DNA of 64,000 nt from Taiwanofungus camphoratus (lineage: Eukaryota > Basidiomycota > Agaricomycetes > Polyporales > Taiwanofungaceae): contig CP021225.1 of assembly GCA_003999685.1 (NCBI GenBank), positions 434,001 through 498,000 of the forward strand, in the 5' to 3' direction. Below are positions 27,443 to 37,016 of the stretch, piece by piece; position 1 is the first letter of the stretch, and each line of letters starts with the position of its first letter. Under the pieces are notes generated by a model. The model saw only the letters and a list, made by a program, of their open reading frames with translations. It made no database searches and had not been told where the DNA came from. The translations under genes were made by a program, and so were the position numbers.

Positions 27443-30067
27443 TTATGCGGCCGATCCCCCAGCTCCTCGAGGCCTGGGCGTGCTCGAGTCACTGGAATGT
27501 ATCTCACCGCTTTCTTGACCAGATACACCTTCTCCATCAGAAGGGTCCGTGATCTCAAATGACTCGCCCGAGGGTCCGGGCCGAGCAGGTTGTTTGCCTC
27601 GTGCCTTTTCAGACAGTCCACGCAACTTTCCTCTGGTGGCAGCTTTCGCTGCTGCCGCCCTTCCTTTAGCAACGGATACCACCGGCGGGTGGGCCTTATG
27701 CCACTGTTGGTCTCGTCGCTTCTTCGCCCATTGGCACTTGGGCGAATCCGCTTGATGTCCATCTTCGCCAGTTTTGCCACAATTCGGGCAGCTGGCGTGT
27801 TCAGGTGGGCATGCAATGGTTTTTACCGACATTGCCGCCCTTCGTTGCGCACAGCACGAAGCTTGTTCTTCGTGTAGTGTCAATATATGAGGTTCGCCGC
27901 ACTTGACGCAACACTCATGAGCCGACTGACATAGTGGGGCAATGTGGCCCCATCGCCAGCACCTAAGACAGAGCGGGACGGCTGAGGTCTCGATCCATGG
28001 TTGTAATCGGTACGTCTTGCCGAACAGGCGGACCGGTTTCTTCATGATCCGGATGGCCGTAGAACCAGACCGGGTGTCGAATATGGCAAATATAAATAAG
28101 CCGCTGCCGCCGGAGGCCGATTGGTACCGAGCCTTAGGCGAATGGTGTGGGTGTAGGATTAATTCCTCCGCCCACTCATTGTTGCGCACGAGTTCTTGGA
28201 AGATTTCGAGCGGTGTGTATTCGACCCTAGTTCCGTCCCGGTACAACGGGAACGCCTTGATCGCCATCTGTGTGATGACGTGGGCCCAGTCAAGCAAAAG
28301 CCCAACTGGGTTCATACCATCCGATGCCACATGCGGTGCGACTAGTCGTCCCATGCCGGCTCTGAGGGCGCCCAATTCCGTTGTGGTAGGGCGTTCACTG
28401 CATACCAAATGTACCTCCCCATTTCCAGGTGGTACAATGGCATTAACGAGATAGTTGACGGAGTTTCCCGCTCCAGCCAACAATTGTTGCACGACTATTT
28501 TGAGGTTGTCGAGATCAAGGAGATCACCGAGTTCGAGGGCTCGATCAAATCTAAGAATCACGGTTTTGGGGCTTGCACCCCGGGCCGGTTGTGTCGCATG
28601 TTTGATTACGGGAGGAGGGCGGACATTTGTGGCCGCTCCAATTGTGATTATTGGTCGGGTGGGGTCCCATGCCATCATCGTGGGGCCTATCCCACGTCCA
28701 CGTCCTGATCCAGGGCGAGGACGAGGGTCGCGCGTGTATCTGCTATCGCTTTGCCGAGATGACATTTGGGCGGGAGCAGTCATTCCTTGCGCAATACGTA
28801 ACGCATCGGACAAGGAGATGTTGGGGGCGATTTGTGCGATCTCTGTCGCTCCCCGTATGTCGTCCCAGTTGGGACCGTTGTCAGTTGTAAGGTCGATTAC
28901 TTGTCCTGTATTCGCCCTTTTTGCTGCGGGTGAAGCCGCCCTGCTCCTTGTGGGAGAAGGTGGAGCTGCGCACTTCTTACCCTTGTCCGCTGGTGCAGAT
29001 TTGGGTCCTTCTTTAGGTGGTGATTGGATTCGCACCTGTTTGTGTGTCTGTTTAGCAGACGATGATGCCGTGGCAGTGGCGTAGCCTGGTGCTGCGGCAG
29101 CTAAGCCCTCTACTCTCTTCGATAAAGCGCGTAGGGTAGAAGTGTTCGTGGTGACGGCTTGAATAAGCTTGCCACTATCGTTAGTGGTTGAGGTCGCGAT
29201 GGCCCCAAGCGTTGTGCGTGCTCCTTCAAACCATTGATCAGATGGTTTGGGGAGTACCGATGTGAGTGCCGTCGACATCTCGCCGATGGTTCTACGTTGT
29301 TCGGCAATAGTGGCTTCTAACTCCGCCCTAATGTCAACCAGTTCACGTACACGGGTGGCCAGGTGGCCTATCCCGTTAATATCCGCGATATGTTCTGCCC
29401 CAATCAGTGTGACCATTTGATTGGCCATCTGCAGAGCGGCTTGTGCCGTGTCCCTCCACTCAAGTCCGTAGGCCTCAGTGTGGTACTTGTTTACATCCCT
29501 CCGTATGATACGTGAATACGCATCCCAGTCGACGTGCAAGGTGTACGAGATGTGTTGCAACGATTCCCTGATGGCCGCTAACAGGGAGTCTGGAGTCTCA
29601 TCTTGTGACGAACAGGTGCCTTGGAAGACCTGCACTTTGGGGGCCGTTGCATACATTGTGGCCTCGGGTAACGCCGAGACATGCGGTGCAGGCTCCCCCT
29701 GTGGGAAATCGATAAACGTGTTGTCCTCGATATCCCTCTGGGGTTTGCTCACCTCTGGTGTGGGGGTGGGCATGAAAGGCTGAGTTGGTATGAAGACCGC
29801 TGCAGCAGATGAGGGAGGTGGAGACGACTCTGGGATTGTCTCTATCTCAAAGGAAGCTCCACGAGCAAGTCGTAGAGCCTCAACTTGTGCTTGGGTTTGA
29901 GATCCCCGTGCATCAGGCGCAGGATATGGGGCAGGTCGCCCTGAAGGTGTACCGCCGGACACCCTCGAAGACGAAGTGCCAGTCGAGGGCGTCCCAGTGA
30001 CTTGAGAGTCACTAGCGGTATAATGGGAGCCAGTTGGGTGGGGAGTGGGAGTGAAAGCAGGGGCCAT
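27443..30067 (-). CDS. LINE ORF1: zinc-knuckle RNA-binding protein
   Basis: 874 codons without a stop, from MAPAFTPTPHP. The N-terminal third is Ser/Pro/Thr-rich. A middle region around residues 150-290 looks helical (LQHISYTLHVDWDAYSRII, ELVDIRAELEATIAEQRR). The C-terminal part carries three knuckle-like motifs: CLRCWRWGHIAPLC (CX2CX4HX4C), CVKCGEPHILTLHEEQASC and CPNCGKTGEDGHQADSPKC, then a basic, Ala/Gly-rich tail. This matches ORF1 proteins of Tad1-group LINEs, which bind the element RNA. The stop lies 16 bases before the ORF2 ATG, a spacing compatible with reinitiation. Unlike ORF2 this frame is intact. Confidence 0.85.
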   Translation of the reverse strand: MAPAFTPTPHPTGSHYTASDSQVTGTPSTGTSSSRVSGGTPSGRPAPYPAPDARGSQTQAQVEALRLARGASFEIETIPESSPPPSSAAAVFIPTQPFMPTPTPEVSKPQRDIEDNTFIDFPQGEPAPHVSALPEATMYATAPKVQVFQGTCSSQDETPDSLLAAIRESLQHISYTLHVDWDAYSRIIRRDVNKYHTEAYGLEWRDTAQAALQMANQMVTLIGAEHIADINGIGHLATRVRELVDIRAELEATIAEQRRTIGEMSTALTSVLPKPSDQWFEGARTTLGAIATSTTNDSGKLIQAVTTNTSTLRALSKRVEGLAAAAPGYATATASSSAKQTHKQVRIQSPPKEGPKSAPADKGKKCAAPPSPTRSRAASPAAKRANTGQVIDLTTDNGPNWDDIRGATEIAQIAPNISLSDALRIAQGMTAPAQMSSRQSDSRYTRDPRPRPGSGRGRGIGPTMMAWDPTRPIITIGAATNVRPPPVIKHATQPARGASPKTVILRFDRALELGDLLDLDNLKIVVQQLLAGAGNSVNYLVNAIVPPGNGEVHLVCSERPTTTELGALRAGMGRLVAPHVASDGMNPVGLLLDWAHVITQMAIKAFPLYRDGTRVEYTPLEIFQELVRNNEWAEELILHPHHSPKARYQSASGGSGLFIFAIFDTRSGSTAIRIMKKPVRLFGKTYRLQPWIETSAVPLCLRCWRWGHIAPLCQSAHECCVKCGEPHILTLHEEQASCCAQRRAAMSVKTIACPPEHASCPNCGKTGEDGHQADSPKCQWAKKRRDQQWHKAHPPVVSVAKGRAAAAKAATRGKLRGLSEKARGKQPARPGPSGESFEITDPSDGEGVSGQESGEIHSSDSSTPRPRGAGGSAA

Positions 30068-30138
30068 TTTGACGACTAAGCTAGGGCGTCTAATGGAGAT
30101 GATGGTGGTACTGGTTCAAGAAGCGGCACGTGTGCATT

Positions 30139-30154
30139 TTGTCCTTTTTCTGTT
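30139..30154. repeat. LINE target-site duplication, right copy
   Basis: TTGTCCTTTTTCTGTT, identical to 8316-8331, marks the 5' boundary of the LINE about 70 bases upstream of ORF1. Confidence 0.85.
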
Positions 30155-31099
30155 GTGTTCTGCAATTGCTGTCACATTGGTCATTGACAAAGTTTGATTG
30201 TCAAAGTATTCTGGTTGATTGATTCTTGAAAAGAGATGGTTGGATGGTTGGATGATGTTTCAAAGTTCATCATAGTATAGCTGCCTAACAAATACGAAAA
30301 GTCATTTTGCGTTGTTGTGTCAGGTGCTGACCAGCAGTTGATTGTGTCGGCAATTAGAGAGGTCCGTGTTTTCATTCACAGCCTCACCCTCTTCGCATAA
30401 GTGGCCGTACGTCATTTGACCGTTGACGCCCAGCTAGCAGTGCGGATGTGGGTGGATCTTGCAGTGTGCAAGTCACTGAGGTTGAATATGTCCATCTATA
30501 CCGCAGATAGTTGCAGGTCACCAATACTTCGGGATCATTTTGCGTGTATGCGTGCATAATGACCACTTTCTTGGGTAAATCGCGCTGTCTAGCTATCAAC
30601 ACACCTAATAGCCTTGTCTGTTAGTAGGCAGCACAACAGACTGAGTGTTCGCTACTCCGCGCTTCATAGGTGAATAACCTTAGTTTCAGTAGTGCTTCTT
30701 TAGTTTGAGATTTGAACAGGTTACTTGGCTTGAATGCATGCCGAATATATCAGTGCCTACACAGATCTGGACCGGAATATTACCTTGTGCATTGTCAGTG
30801 GATCATCTACTTGCAGTCTCTCAACAATGTCATCTGTATGGCCAACAAAATGAGAGCACTTACCTTGCATGCATGCGCCACCTATCTCCGTGCGTGACCA
30901 TAATCTGTCACGTTCCTGACTGAATTCTATTCACACGTCTGTTACCTGTGGTCGTCAGGACAAAAGACATTCCCGATTATTTGGGCGTGTAACATCGTGG
31001 TGTTCACGGCAGTGTGCGTGCCCTGATAGTATCATCCCCTATCATCATTATGTAAGTTCTTGGTATATGGTTTGCTGCAATTTCCAATGTCGTCATTTA
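30155..31099. other. Intergenic, no gene seen
   Basis: AT-richer than the LINE, with only short open frames on both strands. No repeat, RNA gene or spliced model could be supported. Confidence 0.5.
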
Positions 31100-32254
31100 T
31101 CTGGATTTCTTCACGACTGTTGTTGAGACGTCGGTCCATGCAGTGCCATCCAAATTCTTTTCTGTACGACTTGGCAAAAGGTTCTTGGCACTTCGCTGTC
31201 CGAGCCAGTAACTGTCTTTCTCGTTCCATCCCAGCTTCCGCGGCAGAAGACTAGATGGTATGATATCCTCAAATCTTGTTGAAGTGCGGCCTGAATTTGC
31301 CGCTTTGTTCTTGATTTCTCTCCATGAATTATCGTGATACGTGCCTTGTAGACAAGCAAGCTCATGTCATACTGACATTTTAGTTCCATAGGCTGCCCTG
31401 TCGATGCTATCCGTCTGCATGAACAGGTAAGAACTCACGGATCTCCCCACAAATCCAGTCGCGGGTGGTGATACCCGCCCGATACAATCTTACCTGGCAG
31501 GCGCTCTTCCGGGCCAATCAAATTTTCCCTCCGCAGCTTCCCAGTATCCACGCTAGAAAGCGCAAATGTCATAAGGCTTGGAATCACCACACTTTGCATT
31601 GACGAATATCCTCTATTGGATGGTATTCCAAATTCTTTGGACCGGGGGCTATTTGATTTTTGGGTTGGAATGATTCTGGTGTTGGTCAAACGAGACCGTG
31701 TGTACTGTCAACATCAGCTGGTTGCTTCCGTGCCAAGGCTTTGCCGATGGCCACGTTGACGAACTTGTCATGTTTCAAGGACCACCTATGAACCTTTCCG
31801 GTCGGACTGCAAACCCGGTCCGACGTAAATAAGGGCAGCTGGAAGGGCCAAGTGAGTGATGGATCAAGGGTGATAAACGGCTTGCATATTTCTCAAGCCT
31901 AGTCGCGTCACCCCACGATTGTCGCATCATATCGAATATTGCATTGTCAATCCAAGAAGTGAATGGTTTGAGAATATGGACCATGTCCTCGGTGTCCAGT
32001 TAATTCTAGGTTGCGATGATGAGCGTAAATCAGGTCCATTCAGACGAGTCTGCTTGACGTCCCATTGATGACCGTACTTGCTGTACGCAATCCCGAAATG
32101 CGTGCTGTCTTTAGCAGCACGTACATACGCGCCAAATGAGCACAATCGATAGCTTTCTGTGATGAAGGTAGCGTCATGAGATTGTCAGATCAACCATTGT
32201 GTCTGGCATAACAGAAGCGTACTTGGAAGCCTGCGGTATGTTCGAAAGAGACAT
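31100..32254 (-). CDS. Possible spliced gene of unknown function, or its remnant
   Basis: Several minus-strand segments look protein-coding but in different frames, as exons would: SFGAYVRAAKDSTHFGIAYS (about 32090-32150), WIDNAIFDMMRQSWGDATRL (about 31900-31950), WSLKHDKFVNVAIGKALARK (about 31720-31790), VVIPSLMTFALSSVDTGKLR (about 31530-31600) followed by YHHPRLDLWGDP, which ends at a good GTGAGT donor, and a segment starting MELKCQYDMSLLVYKARITI (31389 downward). A TATAAAAGG box at 32312-32304 lies about 50 bases above an ATG at 32254 (MSLSNIPQAS). I could not splice these into one closed model and do not recognise the family, so it may be decayed. Coordinates are approximate. Confidence 0.35.
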
Positions 32255-32800
32255 GATGGGAAAGAGCGGGGAGTTTGTTCGGATTGTTCGAACAGATCGC
32301 CTTTTATAATGTTGCGCCCATGCGTCCTGCTTCGGCTACGTCATACACATGCGAGCGAAACTCTGCAGACATGACATCAGACCGCACAGACGAAAGCAAG
32401 CTGCAAAGTTCCCCGATATAGTAGTTGAGAAGCCATTTCGGGATAGAAGTCATGAAACGGCGATCGGTGTTGTGCAACCATAAGCAAGTGGTATTAGTGA
32501 GGAGACTTACCATCGGTATAACACTAACCAGACATGAGTCAAAGCGGTAGAAGTTCTGAGAACTTCATTAGGTCATGGTATGTGGCAGACCACATGTTGA
32601 TCCGGGAAATGTTTGAAACACATGGACCTGCACACGCTTAGACTGGGCACCTGGACCATGCACTACCATCATCCATTCGATTTGTGGATTGACTGGTTGC
32701 TCAGTTTATATTCGCATTAGTCATGGTCAGATTGCGATTGATATACCTAGATGTGAGGAATCCCCTTTCTTTCGGGGTAGAATTGGCTGTCCGTATCCGC
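32255..32800. other. Intergenic, no gene seen
   Basis: Upstream of the possible gene, including its TATA-like box at 32304-32312. One 69-codon minus frame at 32304-32513 has no supporting context. Nothing else seen. Confidence 0.4.
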
Positions 32801-33049
32801 CATGAAGCTCTGTAAAAAAGGATAGTCAACCTAGTCACAAACCTAGTCCCCAAATTGCGCCAATGGACTAAGTAGTCATTTTTCTTGAATGCCGCTGTCC
32901 AAATTTGGAGAAAATAGTCACGCATCAGTCAAGGTATAGTCGATTCAAGCGACTAATGTGTGACTATGCTCCCTGATTTAGTCATCATAATAGTCACCTA
33001 GCGCAATTTGGGGACTACGGCTGACTATCCTTTTTTACAGAGCATGAAG
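32801..33049. mobile_element. MITE-like inverted-repeat element with 7-bp flanking duplication
   Basis: A 235-bp body (32808-33042) with near-perfect terminal inverted repeats: both ends read inward CTCTGTAAAAAAGGATAGTC, and a second pair (TAGTCCCCAAATTGCGC and its complement) lies 14-25 bases further in. Direct copies of CATGAAG flank it (32801-32807 and 33043-33049). The interior is packed with TAGTC/GACTA, about ten copies on both strands, like the subterminal transposase-binding repeats of hAT and similar elements. It has no coding capacity, so it would be mobilised by a transposase elsewhere. The superfamily is undecided: 7 bp is between the usual 8 bp (hAT) and shorter duplications. Confidence 0.85.
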
Positions 33050-34092
33050 GACAAGCTGGTGTGACACTAGTCCATGCTCCAAACACTACTGTTTGAACAG
33101 GTTACTAGTAGCTTACGAATCATATGACGACTAATAGTTCTCGCTTTACATGAGAAACAAACCCGTCTCCGGCTGTCCCTTGTCCCTTGAATGGTAAGAG
33201 TAACCTCCATGCCCTTACATAGAGCATATGCATATCATTCGAAGCAGGTTATATGTTAGTTGCATTCAAGCTGCAACATGTTGGTGACGACAAAACCTGG
33301 CGTCTCATTCCCTGTTCCTGTGCTCACTCTGCAGCGCGTTGCAGCGTTATCTAAGCCCCGTCGCTCTGGTTGTATAATAGGACATGTCCTAATGAGTCCT
33401 TGGTCAAACGTCTCGAGCAATTTTGAGGAGCGAGCTTATCAGAAGCATGTCATTACAACATCCGTTGGCGTTAACACATATCGGATGTTGACATGATCGT
33501 GCAGCATCGATCAGGGTTGTAACTGCAAGAGGTGGGTGTGTCGTTTTGACCCTGATCGATCGATGACCACAGGGAGGGATTTGGCGCGATCACTTGTCAA
33601 TATAGCAGCGAGTGTTCCAGTCAAAGCGTGAGGGGGGAGATTCAACCGACAATCAAGGGAGGGCGATCATGATGTTTGACGAGCTGACAAGGTATGTATC
33701 CTAGCCAGCCAGCCAGGAGGATGCAGTTGTTGTGGTTCAATTTGACGAACGACGTCGAATGATATTAGCCCAGAATTGAAAATATTACTTGCTAATGGAG
33801 GAGCAATAAAGTGCCGACCAAGGCGTGACGAGTTATAATCATACTAGGAGACTGAATGTAAAGAAGACATAATAAAATATAAACAAATGATAATCTCTTG
33901 AAGATGTTTATTCGACTCACAACTCGCATTGTCCAGATTCTGCCTTAAATACACACAAATCCATAGCTTATGACATGATTGTCTTCATGCAGAGAGTCTT
34001 TCCTTTCAGGGGTACAACACGAATGGTCGCGTCTATGATACCTTGAAAGCAAGATCCCATTGAGCTTAGAAAGGAAAGACATAAGCATTACT
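33050..34092. other. Intergenic, no gene seen; one short hairpin
   Basis: No credible frame. A 12-base inverted repeat, ATCGATCAGGGT at 33506-33517 and its complement at 33549-33560, could fold into a stem with a 31-base loop. The last 200 bases are AT-rich and probably belong to the 3' end of the F-box transcript. Confidence 0.45.
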
Positions 34093-35348
34093 CTAGATGC
34101 CCATAAAACAGTACGTACAGATAAAACCGAAGCGAATGATGCCCCGAGTGTATGACCGAGGGAAGCGGCGCAGAATTTCAGAATGGAACAAATGTAGCCA
34201 ATCCATATTCGTTTCAGTGAAAAACATACGTGAGTCCATGATTGTCAAGGTTTCGATAGCTGAAAACTGTGGACTAGACAAGGTATTGTCGATGTGATCA
34301 CAGAGGAGAGAGTCGAGATCTGAGGTTTGCACTTTGTGCAAAATGTCGATCCTGAGCTGTCTGATATCGTATGATTTGACCTGGAGTAGGAGTGTGTGTA
34401 CCCAGCTCCAAAAATGTTTGCAATGAGCTTCCTGGGAGCTGTGGTGTTGATGGACTAGATGGAGCGAAACTAGAGATGTGGTATGGGCAAGTCCTAGATG
34501 TCGCTCTTGAGTTAGGAATTAGGATCCGGAATGAGCGACAATTCGTTGAGCTCACCAATTGCATCAGTCAATACTGATTCATTCACGAAGGCACTGAAGC
34601 CGATTGTAAGGCTGTGAAGTGAGGACCCGATGGACCGGAGTAGTCTACCCGTAGAGTGTAAATGTTCTAAATCGAGCGAAGGTAACATGACTGTTTCGAC
34701 CCGTTCGACTGATGAGACAGCAAGCAGCCAATCGACTATATCGCTGATGGGGCATGACTCTAGGAAGAGGCCCTTTAACTTGAAGTGAGATCTGTAGCAT
34801 GCAAACGAGGGTGGTTTGGATCTACACTGGGGCCATCCCACACGCATGCAGGTGAGAACGGAGAGGTTTGTGAACGCGCAGATAAGACGGCCGAAGTCTG
34901 TCAACTTGGCAAATGTAGCATCAATGAGTTCAAATTGAGTGATAGAGGCAAATTCAGCAAGTGGCATAAGGAATTTCTGGTCTACGCGTGAAAGGCGAAG
35001 TTGTTCGAGAAGACCACCATGAATACGGAGGCGATTTACTTTGGTTAATTTCCGCGCGAGCATAATTGGCACCACATTCAAAAGCCGTGGATGTGGATAC
35101 ACTATACTCAGTTCATCGACCAGGCCATCAAGATGAGGTGACGCAGTAAGCTGTTTGGCAAACCGATAGAGCTGACGAGAATTCCGGATTGTAACGTCGT
35201 GGAAGAGATGGTAACGACTGCGAGGTAACCAAGCACGACATGTCAATGCACAATATGACAATGTCTGTCTGTCAAGCCAAAACGGATGATCCCCTGACAA
35301 AAAATCAATAATACGCTCGAAGATCTCGATCGGAAAAATGGGAGGCAT
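34093..35348 (-). CDS. F-box-like protein
   Basis: Two exons (35348-34556 and 34493-34093) joined by a 62-nt intron with a GTGAGC donor, a CTAAC branch site and a TAG acceptor give 397 aa. Without splicing the frame would stop early at 34512, so the intron matters. The N-terminus is an F-box (PIEIFERIIDFLSG, then LSYCALTCRAWLPRSRYHLF, about residues 5-45); such proteins recruit substrates to SCF ubiquitin ligases through Skp1. The rest is a leucine-rich region of the loose kind seen in the very large agaricomycete F-box families (NLSVLTCMRVGW, LHSLTIGFSAF, HTTSLVSLHLV), where rapid turnover is common. No substrate can be inferred. The final residues (ICTYCFMGI) are less certain than the body. 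Confidence 0.75.
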
Positions 35349-37016
35349 TATGGCTGAAAAGGAAATTCAGAGACGCGAGCTAGAGAGCAAAAGCAAATGG
35401 GTAAAACTGGAGGCGTGTTGCAATCAGTCTTGGGGTGAGAGCTATGAATGGAAAAGACCATTGATGGAGCATGAAACTAATCTTTGAAGTATTTCTATGA
35501 AAACCTGGGAACTCTGATGCGTGAACTAATATATCACAACGTGCCCAATGATAAGTTTTGGCGCCAGAGGACACCTCATTGAAGTAATCCAGCAGTGTGA
35601 ACGCACGGACCTTGGACCTACCAGGCGCCCATTCGAATCGTTCATGTTTGATCTCAGCACAGCGTCTGCACTTATGTGTGCAAGCTTCAACATATGTGAA
35701 CTTTAACATATGCAACTGCAAGACGCTACACCCTATGCCATAGTTCTAGTGATACATATTAGATTCACTGAGAAAAACCATGAACACCATACGAGGTATT
35801 TTCAGTTTGATGATATGAGAATGTATTTTGCTGGTCTGCACTTCCTATTGTCCAAACAACTCTAGGAGAGCCGCGTATGCTAATCCTTGAACTTCATTCG
35901 AGACTCCACTTAGCTTCTGCCTTCACAAGCGCTACCCTAGGATGCTGCGGTGATCGGTGATTTCTATCATGATACCGGCATATGGCGGACACATTCGCGA
36001 AGTGGAGCACTATCCCGAATAGAGCATCTAGCAACCAACACGAATCAGCAATGCTCAGCGAGTCACATTGCAAGTCCAAGCACACGCTGCGCTGCGGGTT
36101 CGGCCGCAACATGTACCTGGTCAGAGTGGTTCAGGTGTACATCTTACGGTCAAGTGGACCTTCGTCTGATCAAGATGTGGTCTGTAACATGGACGAAATA
36201 GAATACCACCAGTGGCTTCTCGAACCTGACTTCTCGAACCTGATAAAACACTTCGTTCGACGTGCGGGCTGATACCTGTGCTTTTGTTAGCCTGGCACCG
36301 ATCAGATGGGTGTATGCGACAAAGTTGGCCGTTGAGGGGAAAACCCGAGCGCAGCAATCAGATGTAGAGACCGAGGGTAGAGAGGCCTTCTTGAGAGTGA
36401 AGCTTCAGCTTGAGAACTAGCTTGTATGATCAAGTCAAGCGGGTGCTATGTACTGACTCGTGCGCAACAGAGACTAGCAATTCTTTGCGACGGCAGGCGG
36501 TTGAAGCACTTCGGGACTTTCCGATAATACGATCAGCTACTGTATCGGGACACCGTATCGAATGTTCGAGCGACATGTTATCGTTTGAGACAGCTTCAGA
36601 TAGTTAGCAAATGTTCTTCCCGGACCGTTTATCTACTTTCCTTCCGGAGTTGGTAGGTAGGTACATTCTGGACAGTGTATCTTGTTGGAATGCCTATATC
36701 AGCATGTGCACAAACTACGAAAAGTACGCCTCCTTATGGGTAGTACGCATTTATTGGCTCGTCAGCATAAGTAGTTGTGTAGACTAACTTCAATGAGACT
36801 GTATTACGTTGGTGAGTCATGTGTCTCTCATGTGCCACTCCCATTGACTTATACGGTTTATCGCAGGCATATCCAGCAGGGAGCTCGATTCCGATGCACG
36901 GAACGCTGTCGTCTGGCGCTGACCTCAAGTAAATATAATCATGGGTTGCATTGTGCATTCTGATTGACTCCACCCCATCTTGGATTCCTCATATTGCTAT
37001 TTTCTTCTTCTTGGTC
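35349..37016. other. Intergenic, no gene seen
   Basis: Open frames of 60-113 codons are present (the longest on the minus strand at 35380-35721), but none resembles a known family or splices sensibly. A short tandem duplication of a CTTCTCGAACCTGA unit lies at about 36217-36243. It contains the promoter of the GMC gene and perhaps the 5' leader of the F-box gene. Confidence 0.45.

Larger units (their letters stand above)
8332..30138 (-). mobile_element. Tad1-like non-LTR retrotransposon (LINE), split by nested LTR elements
   Basis: The outermost element of the block, read on the minus strand: 5' end at 30138, ORF1 at 30067-27443, ORF2 from 27426, and the 3' end in an A-run of about eleven (T-run at 8332-8342). 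Bounded by a 16-bp direct duplication, so the copy is probably near full length: about 7.5 kb once the 14.3-kb LTR element inside it is discounted. ORF1 with zinc knuckles and ORF2 with endonuclease, reverse transcriptase and RNase H are the usual layout of fungal Tad1-group LINEs. ORF2 carries an in-frame stop, a one-base frameshift and the LTR insertion, so this copy is dead. The clade is assigned from domain order and remembered features, not from a tree. Confidence 0.85.

Noticed and set aside
27427-27816. 129-codon minus frame overlapping the end of LINE ORF1
   Set aside because: A shadow of ORF1 in another frame; ORF1 itself has the zinc knuckles and the correct spacing to ORF2.
35380-35721. 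113-codon minus frame next to the F-box gene
   Set aside because: No similarity to the F-box protein or to any family I know, and no sensible splice to the neighbour.
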